Assembly: GCF_014195505.1 (NCBI RefSeq)
Contig: NZ_JACIBV010000001.1
Span: 434,001 to 498,000 of the forward strand
Direction of reading: 5' to 3'
DNA length: 64,000 nucleotides
From: Nonomuraea dietziae
GTDB taxonomy: Bacteria > Actinomycetota > Actinomycetes > Streptosporangiales > Streptosporangiaceae
In this document: positions 25,347-35,425 of the stretch, piece by piece
Position numbering within the stretch: position 1 is the stretch's first letter
Layout: each line of letters starts with the position of its first letter
Made by a program: the position numbers and the translations under genes
Notes under the pieces: model-generated
The model's database searches: none
Told to the model about the DNA's origin: nothing
The model's input: only the letters and a program-made list of their open reading frames with translations

Positions 25347-27563
25347 GTGATCCGCGCCCTGACCGGATACTCCACCAGACACCCGTGGAAGGTCATCGCC
25401 CTCTGGGCGGTGCTGGGTGTCGTACTGAGCGCCCTGACCCCGACGCTGTTCGACCGCGTCACCCAGAACCAGGCCGGGGACTTCCTGCCCCGCAGCTACG
25501 ACTCGGCCGCCGCGCTGCACATCGCCAAGGAGCAGTTCGGGGTGAACCCCGACGCCACCACGGTGACGGTGCTGGTCGCCAGGGCCGACGGCAGGGCTCT
25601 CAGCACCGCCGACCGCAAGCGGGTCGAGGCCGAGGCGGCGAAGCTGGCCAAGCGCCGGGTGATCATGCCCAGGGAGGACGACGGCCCGCAGCAGTTCCTG
25701 ATCCCCGACCGCTCCCAGACCCCCCGGATCGTCCCTGCCATGACGGCGCCCGACCGGAGTTTCGCACTGCTGTCCGTCGAGCTGATCGGCAATCGCGCGG
25801 ACCCGGGGGTCCAGGGCGTCTACCGGGCCTTCAGGGACGCCGCCCGGACCCAGTTCTCCGAGGCGGGGATGCGCACCGGTTTCACCGGGCCTCTCGCCGA
25901 CACCGTCGACACCGTCGATTCCCGCAAGACGGCCACGACGGTCGGGGGCGCCCTCATCATGGGGCTCATCGTCCTGCTCAACGTGGCGGTGTTCCGCAGC
26001 GTCCTGGCGGCCCTGCTGCCGTTGCTCGCGGTCGCCGTGATCGGCTCCGTGGCCGCGGGAGCCGTCGCGGTCGCCGCGATGCTCACCGGGCTCAGGCTCG
26101 ACGCGGGCACGCCGGGGCTGATCAACGTGGTCCTGCTCGGCATCGGCATCGACTACCTGCTGTTCCTGCTGTTCCGCTTCCGTGAGCAACTGCGGGCCAG
26201 GCCCGAGCAGTCGGCCCGCGAGGTGGCCGGGCAGGTCGCCGGCCGGGTGGGCACCGCGATCGCCTCGGCGGCGCTGACCATCGTGGCCGCGTTCGCCACG
26301 CTGGGCCTGGCCACCTTCGGGCAGTTCCGCTCGATGGGCCCCGCGATCGCCGTCGCGGTCCTGGTGATGCTGCTGGGCAGCCTCACCCTGCTGCCGGCGC
26401 TGCTGGCGGCCACCGGGCGCGCAATGTTCTGGCCCTCCAGAGCGGCCCTGCGCCCCGAGGCGCGCGAGGGCCGTGCCGCCCGCCTGGGCGCGCTGGTCAC
26501 GCGACGACCGCTGATGATGCTGACCGCCTCCGTCGCCCTGCTTGCCGCGCTGGCCGCCGGGTTGATCGGCATCCGCATGGACTACGGCCAGGGCGACCCC
26601 GCCGCACAGACCCCCGCCGCGGCCACCGCGGCCGAGATCTCCCGCACGCTGCCGGCCGGCGTGTCGGACCCGACGAGCGTCTTCGTCACCTCCACGGACG
26701 GCGGCGCCCTCACCGCCGGCGGGCTCGACGGTCTGTCCCGTGCGCTCACCCAGGTGACGGGGGTGGGCCAGGTCGCAAGGACGGTCCTGAGCAAGGACCA
26801 CCGTGCCGCCCGGATCGACCTCTACCCGACCGCGGACCCGCAGAGCCCGCAGGCTCGCGACCTGGCCTCAGGACCGATCCGGGCCGCGGTCGCGCAGCAC
26901 ACGCCCGCCGGGACGAGGGCACACGTGGGCGGGACGCCGGCGATCATCGCCGACATCTCGACCGCCGTCGACCACGACCTCACGATCGTGTTCCCGGTCG
27001 CGGCCGCGCTGATCGCGCTGATCCTCCTGCTGCTCCTGCGCAGCCTGCTCGCCCCGGTGATCCTGATGCTCTCCGTCGGGCTCGGCTTCGCCGCCACCCT
27101 CGGCGCGGTCACCCTGCTGTTCCAGCACGCCCTCGGGAGGCCGGGAGTCAGCTTCACCCTGCCGCTGGTGCTGTTCCTGTTCGTCGTGGCCCTGGGCACC
27201 GACTACAACATCCTGATCGCCGACCGGATCCGGGAGGAGATGCAGCGACCGGGTCAGGCCCGCGCCGCGGTGGCCCGGGCCGTACGGCACACGACGCCGG
27301 CCATCGCGACGGCCGGCCTGGTTCTGGCCGCCTCCTTCGCCGGCCTGGCCATATCCCCGGGCAACGAGCAGATCGCCTTCGCGATGACGCTCGGCATCAT
27401 GCTCTCCGCGCTCGTCGTGTCGCTGGTGCTGGTCCCCGCCCTTGCCGCGCTCTTCGGCAGGGCCATCTGGTGGCCGGTCCGCCCGGGGCCCGCCGTGGGC
27501 GGCCACCCGCAGGACCGTGCGACCGTACCTGCCCCGCAACCCGACCGGGTCACGGCCCGCTGA
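25347..27563 (+). CDS. MmpL/RND-family transporter
   Basis: A 738-residue membrane protein with 11-12 predicted helices and two extracytoplasmic loops (about residues 40-200 and 400-530). The proton-relay Asp-Tyr pairs are at about residue 265 (LLGIGIDYLLFLLFRF) and 615 (VALGTDYNILIADR). MmpL proteins export lipids, siderophores or drugs in actinobacteria. GGAGG 6 bases before the GTG at 25347 fixes the start; the frame is open far upstream, but over antisense kinase sequence. The divergent two-component system is the likely regulator. It is shorter than mycobacterial MmpL3/4 but normal for the YdfJ-like group. Confidence 0.94.
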   Translation: MIRALTGYSTRHPWKVIALWAVLGVVLSALTPTLFDRVTQNQAGDFLPRSYDSAAALHIAKEQFGVNPDATTVTVLVARADGRALSTADRKRVEAEAAKLAKRRVIMPREDDGPQQFLIPDRSQTPRIVPAMTAPDRSFALLSVELIGNRADPGVQGVYRAFRDAARTQFSEAGMRTGFTGPLADTVDTVDSRKTATTVGGALIMGLIVLLNVAVFRSVLAALLPLLAVAVIGSVAAGAVAVAAMLTGLRLDAGTPGLINVVLLGIGIDYLLFLLFRFREQLRARPEQSAREVAGQVAGRVGTAIASAALTIVAAFATLGLATFGQFRSMGPAIAVAVLVMLLGSLTLLPALLAATGRAMFWPSRAALRPEAREGRAARLGALVTRRPLMMLTASVALLAALAAGLIGIRMDYGQGDPAAQTPAAATAAEISRTLPAGVSDPTSVFVTSTDGGALTAGGLDGLSRALTQVTGVGQVARTVLSKDHRAARIDLYPTADPQSPQARDLASGPIRAAVAQHTPAGTRAHVGGTPAIIADISTAVDHDLTIVFPVAAALIALILLLLLRSLLAPVILMLSVGLGFAATLGAVTLLFQHALGRPGVSFTLPLVLFLFVVALGTDYNILIADRIREEMQRPGQARAAVARAVRHTTPAIATAGLVLAASFAGLAISPGNEQIAFAMTLGIMLSALVVSLVLVPALAALFGRAIWWPVRPGPAVGGHPQDRATVPAPQPDRVTAR

Positions 27564-28460
27564 GGTGTGGATCGGAGCGCCGCAGGCGTCCGGTCTGCCC
27601 GGGTGGGGCGCTTCGACGCCCCGCCTTCCATCCAGTCCGGCGACGCCGCCAGGCGCAGCTCGGGTTGGGGCTGCTGCCGCTGCCACAGCGAGCCGACCGG
27701 CCGCGGCGGCGCCGCCTCGGGAAAAGGTGACGACCTCGTCGACGAGTTGCGGCTGATGACCCACCCGTTCGTGCTCGGGGCGGCGAGCGTCTCTTCGGCG
27801 AGACCGGCGAGCAGAAACCCCTGCGCCTCGCCGGTGCTCGTACCGTCGGTGACAGCCTCGTCCTCCTCACCTACCGGCCCTCCCAGACGCCTGACCGCCG
27901 TCGCGTCGGCGCCGGCCGGCGAGCTCCTCCATGGGTCACCGTCCCCGGCGATGCTCTCGCCAGACACCCTCCGACGCGCGTCCATCGAAGCGGGCCGTCA
28001 GAAGCAGGCTGTCAGCGGCGTGCGAGCTGACGGGCTCGGCCCCCGCTGCGTTCCAGAATCGATCGAAGGTAGAGTTGCCGAAGGCCGGGACGCCAACGGT
28101 GTCGTCCCCCATGACCGGCCGTGCAGGTCCCGGCCACGCCGCCGAAGGGTTCGGGCAGGACCGGACCGCAGGCACAAGGTCCTCAAGCAGCACGGCGGCG
28201 ACTGACGGCGGGACGAAACGAACACGAGGGACGGACCATCGACGCGCGCATGCCCCTGACCGTCACCGCCTGCTGCCCGCCGTGACCTCCTCGCGGTAGG
28301 TCAGGCACCGCCACCGGCGTGCCGCACCCCGCCGTCGGGCGTCCGTCTGGTGCCTCGCGCCCCCGTCGAGCCGCCTTCTCTCCCCTCGGGCCTCTGCCCG
28401 CGCTGCGCGCCGTCGTCGCGCCCACCAGCACGGGTTGCCGCCTGCTCACGTTGCCCGCTC
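27564..28460. other. gene-poor region with one recognisable gene remnant
   Basis: Nearly 900 bases between the MmpL and SulP genes. Apart from the dihydrofolate-reductase-like remnant at 27726-27895 and a possible Cys-Cys leader ORF at 28250-28285, I see no supported coding sequence. The frames present are low-complexity Arg/Pro/Ser shadows with no ribosome sites. Confidence 0.45.
27726..27895 (+). pseudogene. remnant of a dihydrofolate reductase/RibD-C-like protein
   Basis: Two adjacent frames give the last part of the family: GDDLVDELRLMTHPFVLG, then after a shift near 27777-27784 GERLFGETGEQKPLRLAGAR and TVGDSLVLLTYRP. This is the usual C-terminus of actinobacterial DHFR-family (RibD C-terminal domain) proteins. 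The N-terminal two-thirds is missing and the rest is frameshifted, so it is dead. Confidence 0.75.
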
Positions 28461-29996
28461 ATGTTGAAGGATGTCCTGTTGCCCAGTTCCCCCACGCCTG
28501 CCCGCACGCCCGCCGCCCTGGCCACGCGTCTGCGGCCGGGCCGCCCCGCCTGGCTGTCGCCGAAGGTCGCCCGCACCGAGGTCCTGGCCGGGCTGGTGGT
28601 CGCGCTCGCCCTCATCCCCGAGGCGATCTCCTTTTCGATCATCGCAGGGGTCGATCCGAGCGTCGGACTGTTCGCCTCCTTCACCATGGCCGTGGTCATC
28701 GCCGTCGTCGGCGGGCGCCCCGCGATGATCTCGGCCGCCACCGGCGCCATCGCCCTGGTCGTGGCGCCGCTGGTGCGCGAGCACGGTCTGGGCTACCTGA
28801 TCGCCACCGTCATCCTCGGCGGCCTCATCCAGGTGGTGCTCGGCGCGCTCGGGGTGGCCAAGCTGATGCGCTTCGTGCCCCGCTCGGTGATGGTCGGCTT
28901 CGTCAACGCCCTCGCCATCTTGATCTTCATGGCGCAGGTGCCCGAGCTGATCGACGTGCCGTGGGTGGTCTACCCGCTGGTCGGCGGCGCGCTGGCGCTG
29001 ATGGTGTTCCTGCCGAGGTTGACCAGGGCGATCCCGGCCCCGCTGATCTCCATCGCCGCGCTGACCGCCCTGACCGTCGGCGCCCACCTGGCCGTGCCCA
29101 CGGTCGGCGACCGCGGCGCGCTGCCGTCCTCGCTGCCCGTCCCGGGCCTGCCCGAGGTGCCGTTCACCTTCGGCACCCTGTCCCTCATCGCCCCGTACGC
29201 CCTGGCCTTCGCGCTGGTCGGGCTGATGGAATCGCTGATGACCGCCAAGCTCGTCGACGACCTGACCGACACCCGCTCCAGCAAGACCCGCGAGTCCATC
29301 GGCCAGGGCATCGCCAACATCGTCACCGGCCTGTTCGGTGGCATGGGCGGCTGCGCCATGATCGGCCAGACGATGATCAACGTGAAGAACGGCGCCCGCA
29401 CCCGGCTGTCCACCTTCCTGGCCGGAGCCTTCCTGATGGTGCTGTGCATCGTCTTCGGCCCGCTGGTTTCCCAGATCCCGATGGCCGCGCTGGTCGCCGT
29501 CATGATCCTGGTCTCGGTCGGCACCTTCGACTGGCATTCCGTCGCCCCGGCCACCCTGAGGCGCATGCCCGCCGGCGAGATCACCGTCATGGTCGTCACC
29601 GTGGCCGTCGTGGTCGCCACCCACAACCTGGCCATCGGCGTCGTCGTCGGCTCGCTGACCGGCCTGGTCATCTTCGCCCGCCGGGTCGCTCATCTGGCGC
29701 AGGTCGCCGCCGTCGTCGACCCCGACGGCGGCCATGCCCTGTACGCCGTCACCGGGCAGCTGTTCTTCGCCTCCAGCAACGACCTCGTCTCCCGGTTCGA
29801 CTACGCCGGCGATCCCGACCACGTCGTCATCGACCTGTCCGACGCTCACATCTGGGACGCCTCCAGCGTCGCCGCACTGGACGCCGTGCAGGCCAAGTAC
29901 GCCGCCCGCGGCAAGACGGTTGAGATCGTCGGCCTCAACGAGCCCAGCGCTCGCATGCACGGCGCCCTGTCCGGCGAGTTGTCGGGCAGCCACTGA
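28461..29996 (+). CDS. SulP-family anion/sulfate transporter with STAS domain
   Basis: A 511-residue protein. Ten or more transmembrane helices begin at [20 protein letters not shown], the SulP signature. [20 protein letters not shown] and [19 protein letters not shown] are also typical. The STAS domain is the last 95 residues ([20 protein letters not shown]). SulP proteins take up sulfate, bicarbonate or other anions. The ATG at 28461 lacks a clear Shine-Dalgarno; the frame opens 37 codons earlier, but the extra residues are Pro/Arg-rich and not family-like. Confidence 0.92.
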   Translation: MLKDVLLPSSPTPARTPAALATRLRPGRPAWLSPKVARTEVLAGLVVALALIPEAISFSIIAGVDPSVGLFASFTMAVVIAVVGGRPAMISAATGAIALVVAPLVREHGLGYLIATVILGGLIQVVLGALGVAKLMRFVPRSVMVGFVNALAILIFMAQVPELIDVPWVVYPLVGGALALMVFLPRLTRAIPAPLISIAALTALTVGAHLAVPTVGDRGALPSSLPVPGLPEVPFTFGTLSLIAPYALAFALVGLMESLMTAKLVDDLTDTRSSKTRESIGQGIANIVTGLFGGMGGCAMIGQTMINVKNGARTRLSTFLAGAFLMVLCIVFGPLVSQIPMAALVAVMILVSVGTFDWHSVAPATLRRMPAGEITVMVVTVAVVVATHNLAIGVVVGSLTGLVIFARRVAHLAQVAAVVDPDGGHALYAVTGQLFFASSNDLVSRFDYAGDPDHVVIDLSDAHIWDASSVAALDAVQAKYAARGKTVEIVGLNEPSARMHGALSGELSGSH

Positions 29997-30085
29997 CGCT
30001 CCGGCCACCGACCCTCCGGCTCACTGGCTCCCGGCGCCGAGCGCGGGCCGGGCCGTCCGGTGGCGGGTTCGCCGAACAGGTCGCC

Positions 30086-31276
30086 TCAGCGGATCCTGGC
30101 GAGGTCGATGATCACATACCGGCCCTCCAGCTCGTACGCGACCAGCCGATCGTAGGGGTCGATCCCCGGCTGGATGCTGCTCACTTGTCCCTTGGCGTCG
30201 GGGCGCAAGCCGAGGTCGCCGGACCGGCCGGTGGTCAGGTCGAGCAGCACCTGGCCGCGCCTGGGGTGCAGATGGACGGTCACGAAACGGTCGAAGGCCA
30301 AGCCGAGGGTGCGCTCTGGCAGCTCCTGTTCCCCGGAGCCGTCCCGCAGGCGGTGGAAGAAGCTCCCGTCGGACCTGCGGCCGGTGCACGTCGTCACGCC
30401 GCAGCGCACGTCTTCCTCGCCGGGCCGGACGAGCGCCTTGCTGATCTGCCCTGTTTCGGCATCGAGGATCTCCTCGAAGCTGGGCTCGTTGTCCGGCGTG
30501 TACTGGCCCGGCGTGCCCACCCAGGGCCAGTTCAGGATGTGGTGGCGTTCGGCGCCCTCGACGGGTGTCACGGCGCCGCCCTCCAGTGGAAGCGTGAAGA
30601 CGCCGCCCTCATGGAGGGAGAAGGCGATCTTGTCGCCGGTCACGACGAGCCCGTCGCCGCGTCCCTTGATCGGTGTGTCGGTCTCGACGGCGGCGGGCTG
30701 CCCGCCCGACAGCGGCGCAGACCAGAAGTTCGTCCGCATCTTGTCGATCGTCTGCCAGACGATCCAGCCCCCGCCCACCGCGTAGTTCGAGGCGAAAACA
30801 CCCTTCGGGGTGCGGATGTCGGTGATCTTCCGGGGCTGGTCGGTCTTGAGGTCGTAGGCGTAGAGCGCGTCGGCCTTCTCGAAGCTCTGCCACGTTTCCA
30901 GCAGGAGCGTGCGATCGTCGATCAGGGTCAGCGGGCGGCCTTTGCGGCCGTTGGGGAGTTTCATCGCGATGGTGTCGACCGCTTGCGGCCACACCTGGGC
31001 CACGGGGGCGGGCATCGGCATCGTGAGAGACGGCGTCGCCTCGGGCGTGGGGGTGGCCGCCACCGGAGGCTCGCCACTCAACGTCGCCCGCACGGCCACG
31101 CTGCCCCCTCCTGCGACGAGCACCACGGCCGCCGCCGTGAGGAGGGCCTGTGTCCGGACCTTGCGGCGGCGGGAGCGGGCCAGGATCTGAGTCGAGTAGT
31201 CGGCAGGGGCCCGTGGTGCGCGCTCCGCCGCGCGTGCGATGACCTGAGACAAGTCGCGTTCCGGCTCTACGGTCAT
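30086..31276 (-). CDS. membrane-anchored extracytoplasmic protein partner of the SigE-type sigma factor
   Basis: A 396-residue protein. About 40 cytoplasmic residues are followed by one transmembrane helix (about 44-62, ALLTAAAVVLVAGGGSVAVR). A large exterior domain then has repeated strands of a WD40/TolB-like propeller (LMLIDD-type, VGGGWIVWQT, GDKIAFSLHEGGVFTLPL). The start has GGAGGAGG 9 bases upstream and overlaps the sigma factor stop (ATGA). Such pairs are common: the membrane protein probably controls or is controlled by the sigma factor. No zinc anti-sigma motif is seen. Confidence 0.82.
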   Translation of the reverse strand: MTVEPERDLSQVIARAAERAPRAPADYSTQILARSRRRKVRTQALLTAAAVVLVAGGGSVAVRATLSGEPPVAATPTPEATPSLTMPMPAPVAQVWPQAVDTIAMKLPNGRKGRPLTLIDDRTLLLETWQSFEKADALYAYDLKTDQPRKITDIRTPKGVFASNYAVGGGWIVWQTIDKMRTNFWSAPLSGGQPAAVETDTPIKGRGDGLVVTGDKIAFSLHEGGVFTLPLEGGAVTPVEGAERHHILNWPWVGTPGQYTPDNEPSFEEILDAETGQISKALVRPGEEDVRCGVTTCTGRRSDGSFFHRLRDGSGEQELPERTLGLAFDRFVTVHLHPRRGQVLLDLTTGRSGDLGLRPDAKGQVSSIQPGIDPYDRLVAYELEGRYVIIDLARIR

Positions 31277-31776
31277 AGGGTCGTCCTCCTCCTTGTGGGC
31301 ATGACGTGCGGTATGGCCGAACGGAGCCTGCTCAGGCCGAGCGACGCGTGGCTGCGAACGGTGCCCTGGGAAATGCCCAGCAGAACGGCGATCTCGGAGT
31401 CGGTGAGCTGTTCGTAGAAGCGCAGGACGAGCACGGTGCGCTGTTTTCGGGGCAGCTCGCGTAGTGCCTGCCACAGCTCCTGGTCGGCTTCGAAGGGCAG
31501 CGCGTCCTCCAGCGGGATGTCCGGGACGGTCCACGTGAGTTGCTCGCGGCGTCGGCGCCGCCAGATGCTGATGTGCAGCCGCGCCATGATCATTTTGGTG
31601 TAGCTCTCCGGGTCCTCCTTCCTGCGCACGCGTGACCAGGCTCGGTGGAGCCTGATGAGCGCCTCCTGGGTCAGGTCGGCCGCGTCGTGCGTACTACCGC
31701 TCAGCGCGTAGCCGTACCGCAGCAATGCATCGGCGCGTTCAGCGACAAACTCGACAAAACGCGAGTCGTCTTCCAC
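31273..31776 (-). CDS. SigE-family ECF RNA polymerase sigma factor
   Basis: A 167-residue sigma factor. Region 2 is FVAERADALLRYGYALSGST, then AADLTQEALIRLHRAWSRV. Region 4 is LPRKQRTVLVLRFYEQLTDS, then ISQGTVRSHASLGLSRLRSA. This is the short group common in Streptomyces and relatives, usually annotated SigE-family. The GTG start has GGAAGGG upstream. It is coupled to the membrane-anchored propeller protein, the likely partner. Confidence 0.93.
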   Translation of the reverse strand: MEDDSRFVEFVAERADALLRYGYALSGSTHDAADLTQEALIRLHRAWSRVRRKEDPESYTKMIMARLHISIWRRRRREQLTWTVPDIPLEDALPFEADQELWQALRELPRKQRTVLVLRFYEQLTDSEIAVLLGISQGTVRSHASLGLSRLRSAIPHVMPTRRRTTL

Positions 31777-32066
31777 TTGGCTTCGCCCTTCCGTGGTCCG
31801 TCACCACGTAGACGGATTCGACCCCCGATTTGTTGAATCGCCGCCTCTGCCGCGCGACGAGTGCGGTCACCACGGCGGGCGAGGCCCCCAGCAGGTTCTC
31901 TATGGCGGTGATCGAGCGACGAGCCACGGCCCGTGGTCAGGACGTCACCGCAAGGCCTCCATGGATGGGAAGGCGCACGTTCAGCGGTGCGCAGGGCAGG
32001 GGGCTCAGGCGTGGTAGCTTTCGCGGCGCAAGGCATAGCGGATATCTGGTTGAGTCAGAGGGCCCG

Positions 32067-33089
32067 GTGAAGCGACCGACGATTGCTGACATCGCCCGGC
32101 GGGCCGGGGTGTCGAAGGTGGCGGTCTCCTACGCGCTGAACGGCCGGTCCGGGGTGTCGGAGACGACACGGGCCAGGATCATCGCCATCGCCGAGGAGGT
32201 CGGCTGGCGACCCAACAGCGCCGCCCGCGCGCTGAACGGCGCCCACGCCCGCTCCATCGGCCTGGTCCTGTGCCGTCCGGCGCGGACCCTCGGCATGGAG
32301 CCGTTCTTCATGGAGCTCATCAGCGGCATCCAGGACGAGCTGTCGGCCCGGTCCTACGCCCTGATGCTGCAGGTCGTCAAGGACCACGCCGAGGAGATCG
32401 AGATCCACCGGCGCTGGTGGGGGGAGCGGCGCATCGACGGCGCGATCCTGGTCGACCTGCATCTGCGCGACCCGCGCGTGGCGGTCCTGCAGGAGCTCGG
32501 CATGCCGGTCGTCGTGATCGGCCACCCCTCGGCGGCGGGGTCGCTCCCCTCGATCTGGTCCGACGACAGCGCGGCCGTCAGGCAGACGGTCCAGTACCTG
32601 GCCGCGCTCGGCCATCGGCGCATCGCCAGGATCGCCGGGCTGCCCGAGCTGGTCCACACCGTCCAGCGAGACCAGGCCTTCACCCGGACCTGCACGGAGC
32701 TCGCCCTCGACCATCACGTCGTCGAGCACACGAACTACACCGGCGAGCAGGGAGCGCAGGCGACCCGGCGGCTGCTGAGCGCGCCCGGCCGTCCTTCGGC
32801 GATCGTCTACGACAACGACATCATGGCCGTGGCCGGGCTGTCCGTCGCGCAGGAGCTCGGGATGGACGTCCCCGGTGAGCTGTCCATCGTGGCGTGGGAC
32901 GATTCGCCCCTGTCGCAGGTGGTGCGTCCACCGCTGTCCGCGGTGGGCCGCGACATTCCCGCCTACGGCGCCCACGCTGCGCGGATGCTCATGTCGCTGA
33001 TCGCGGGCGAGCAGGTACGGGACGTCCAGGACGTGACCGCCGGTCTCACCCCCCGAGGGAGTACCGCGACAGCGAAGCGGTCACCCTAG
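32067..33089 (+). CDS. LacI-family transcriptional regulator
   Basis: A 340-residue repressor. The N-terminal helix-turn-helix and hinge are RPTIADIARRAGVSKVAVSY, then LNGRSGVSETTRARI and GWRPNSAARAL. A periplasmic-binding-protein-like sugar domain follows (FFMELISGIQDELSARSYAL, then DNDIMAVAGLSVAQELGMDV). The GTG at 32067 follows AGAGGG. No sugar transport or catabolic gene is adjacent, so its regulon is not predictable here. Its last 9 bases overlap the convergent methyltransferase. Confidence 0.93.
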   Translation: MKRPTIADIARRAGVSKVAVSYALNGRSGVSETTRARIIAIAEEVGWRPNSAARALNGAHARSIGLVLCRPARTLGMEPFFMELISGIQDELSARSYALMLQVVKDHAEEIEIHRRWWGERRIDGAILVDLHLRDPRVAVLQELGMPVVVIGHPSAAGSLPSIWSDDSAAVRQTVQYLAALGHRRIARIAGLPELVHTVQRDQAFTRTCTELALDHHVVEHTNYTGEQGAQATRRLLSAPGRPSAIVYDNDIMAVAGLSVAQELGMDVPGELSIVAWDDSPLSQVVRPPLSAVGRDIPAYGAHAARMLMSLIAGEQVRDVQDVTAGLTPRGSTATAKRSP

Positions 33090-33882
33090 CTGCACGCCTC
33101 GTACCGCCCAGCACCTGGCGGTGAGGGGGATGGAGCCGTCCGGGCCCGAGGGCAGCCGGGCCCGCAGCAGGTCGCGCAGGGCGCGCCGGTGCTCTTCGGT
33201 GAGGGAGGCGAGGTAACCGGGCGCGGGACCCTGGCCGCCGAGGAACGGCCTCCAGTAGTCGTCGAAGCCGGCGAACACGGTCGCCACCTCGACCGCCCGC
33301 ACCTCCACCTCGCCCAGCCCGGCCTCCGTCCACAACCGGGCAAGAGGTTCGGGCCCGCACAGCGGGAAACGACGCCCCTCGTCCAGTGCGGCCGCTGCGG
33401 GGTCGAGCGCGGCGGCGGCGTCCCAGAAGTGGCGCAGCATGGCCATGCCACGGGCGTAGTCCCAGACGTAGGCGGCGACCACGCCGCCCGGCGCGGCGAC
33501 CCTGGCCCCACTCGGTCACGGCGCGGGGCGGGTCGGGGACGAAGTTGAGGGCCAGTCCGCTCACCACGGCGTCGAAACGGCGGCCGGGCAGCGGCAGCGA
33601 GCGCGCGTCACCGGCGTGGAAGGCCGCCCGGGGGTCGCTGATCAGCGTGCGGGCGTGTGCCAGGAACCCCTCGGAGGTGTCGACGCCGATGACCTCGGCG
33701 GGGTTAGCCACGGCCAGGACGGTGGCCGTCAGCGCGCCGGTGCCGCAGCCCACGTCCAGCCAGCGCCCGCCTGCCGGCACCTCCAGCCAGCGCAGGAAGG
33801 CCTGCGCGACGGGGCGGCTCCATCGCCCGACGTAGGCCTCGTAGGCGGCTCCGGCGGCCCAGGTCTCATGCGGGTGCGTCAC
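33081..33882 (-). pseudogene. class I SAM-dependent methyltransferase with one-base frameshift
   Basis: The N-terminal frame gives TWAAGAAYEAYVGRWSRPVA, motif I WLDVGCGTGALTATVLAVA, and SGLALNFVPDPPRAVTEW. The expected continuation (RVAAPGGVVAAYVWDYARG, then FWDAAAALDPAA and FDDYWRPFLGGQGPAPGYLA) is in another frame. Removing one base from the C4 run at 33506-33509 (plus strand) joins the halves into a normal 266-residue UbiE/Methyltransf_25-type enzyme. It is either a sequencing error or a very recent inactivating mutation, since both halves are otherwise intact. Confidence 0.88.
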
Positions 33883-33931
33883 ACGGCGACGATACGGCCG
33901 CGGCCGTCGTTTCGGCGGGAGCGCGGGAGGC

Positions 33932-35326
33932 TCATCGTGGCCGTTCCCGGCCGAGCAGGCGACCCGCTCGCAGGGCGGTGAGCATGCCGTGCAGTCCCAT
34001 CGCGGCGGCCAGGCAGGCCAGAGGTATGGCAGGCAGCACGTAGCGATGGTCGAAGTCGAGCGCGGCCACGGGCCCGACCAGCAGGAACATCGACATCGCC
34101 CACGGCAGCAGCGCGGCCCTGCGCCACAGCGCCCCGCTGAGGCCGCCGGCCAGCAGGAGCAGCCCGAACAGCGTGCCGTGCAGGAACCACGGGTAGCGGT
34201 AGTGGGACAGGATCGTGCCGTACGGCTCGACGGAGGCCATGCCGCGGATGCCGTTGTCGTACTCGGCGCGCACCTTGTTGACGAGGGGGAAGTGCCACGG
34301 CAGCTCCCACGCCCCCTTGGGGAAGGTCAGCGCGGGTGAGACCCGCTTGGGGTGGGCGACCGGTGTCCAGGTGAAGGCCAGGGAGGTGTCCTTGACCACC
34401 TCGCGCAGATAGTCGAGAGGCTGGGCGAGGATGACCTTGGTGGCGAAGGACCTGGCCAGGTCGTTGTGGGCGAACCTGCCTCCCGGCATCCGGTTGAGCG
34501 AGGCGCCGGCCGCCCAGACGTACTCCGAGGCGGCGTCGACCACGGTGCCGTTGGGGCAGAGCTTGGCCTCCTCGGGTGTCAGCTCGACGCGCCGGCAGTC
34601 GGCGAAGGTCATCGTCCTGGCCCACAGCGACACCCCGTCGGCGCCGGAGAGGGCGAAACGGCCGTGGTGGTGCTGGTACCAGCCGGCGTAGGCGGTCAGC
34701 GGGATCGCTCCTGCGAGCATCAGCGCGATGACGGGGCGCCGGCCGGCCCGCCGTACCAGGAGGTAGAGCAGGGCCAGGCCGACAAGGGGGACGGCCGCGG
34801 TGCGGGTGAGCCCGGCCAGCGCCAGCAGCAGGCCGGCGGCGGCGCTCGAGGTGATCGTGGTGCGCCACATGAGCAGCGTCAGCGCCGCCATGATGAGGAA
34901 GTACACCTGCAGGTCGGACAGGATCGCGTGCTCGAGTCGGATGAAGGCCGGGTCGAACAGCACCGGCACGGTGGCGAGCGTGGCCGCCCAGGCCGGCGCC
35001 GACCAGCGGCGCAGCAGCAGGTAGATCATGACGGCCACGCCCAGCCCCATGAGGTGCTGCAGGCCCGCCACCAGCTTCACGTCGGAGAACAGCCACAGGA
35101 ACCAGGAGTATCCGGCCGGGTGGAAGGCGCCGCCAGGCCGCATGTGGAGCGCGGTGTCCAGGTAGGTGAAGGAGTCGTACCAGTACAGCTGGGCGGTGGT
35201 GTAGCCGAGCATCACCAGTGCGCGCAGGGTCGCCGCCGCGGCCAGCACGATCCCGAACAGGAGGTGGCCCCGCTGCCGGCCCGGGACGAGGGCGGGCGGC
35301 GAGGGCCGCAGAATTGTCGCGGTCAT
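33932..35326 (-). CDS. GT-C-type membrane glycosyltransferase-like protein (GT39/ArnT-like)
   Basis: A 464-residue protein with about ten transmembrane helices. The first extracytoplasmic loop has Y-W-Y-D-S-F-T-Y-L-D-T, and a later one HPAGYSWFLWLF and RLEHAILSDLQVYF. This pattern (acidic D-x-x-x-Y-L near the first loop) is that of GT-C enzymes using polyprenyl-phosphate sugars. A large soluble loop of about 130 residues lies near residues 235-365. An in-frame GTG exists at 35365; neither start has a strong ribosome site. It is divergent from the OmpR-type response regulator. Confidence 0.78.
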   Translation of the reverse strand: MTATILRPSPPALVPGRQRGHLLFGIVLAAAATLRALVMLGYTTAQLYWYDSFTYLDTALHMRPGGAFHPAGYSWFLWLFSDVKLVAGLQHLMGLGVAVMIYLLLRRWSAPAWAATLATVPVLFDPAFIRLEHAILSDLQVYFLIMAALTLLMWRTTITSSAAAGLLLALAGLTRTAAVPLVGLALLYLLVRRAGRRPVIALMLAGAIPLTAYAGWYQHHHGRFALSGADGVSLWARTMTFADCRRVELTPEEAKLCPNGTVVDAASEYVWAAGASLNRMPGGRFAHNDLARSFATKVILAQPLDYLREVVKDTSLAFTWTPVAHPKRVSPALTFPKGAWELPWHFPLVNKVRAEYDNGIRGMASVEPYGTILSHYRYPWFLHGTLFGLLLLAGGLSGALWRRAALLPWAMSMFLLVGPVAALDFDHRYVLPAIPLACLAAAMGLHGMLTALRAGRLLGRERPR

Positions 35327-35425
35327 CGGGCCAGTCCATTGATCGCCCGCTAACCTGAGCGTCACTAAAAGTGGTTATGTCCGCGTTATATGCGTCTGTG
35401 AATCATCGGGGGAATGGAGGCGCGG

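Noticed and set aside
25242..26801. Long minus-strand frame opposite the MmpL gene
   Set aside because: Composition is Gly/Gln/Arg repeats typical of antisense frames and it lacks a start context.
27567..28205. 212-codon plus-strand frame after the MmpL gene
   Set aside because: Serine/arginine-rich; part of it is only one frame of the decayed DHFR-like sequence.
28446..30008. Long minus-strand frame opposite SulP
   Set aside because: Asp/Gly/His-rich shadow of the transporter's third positions with no family resemblance.
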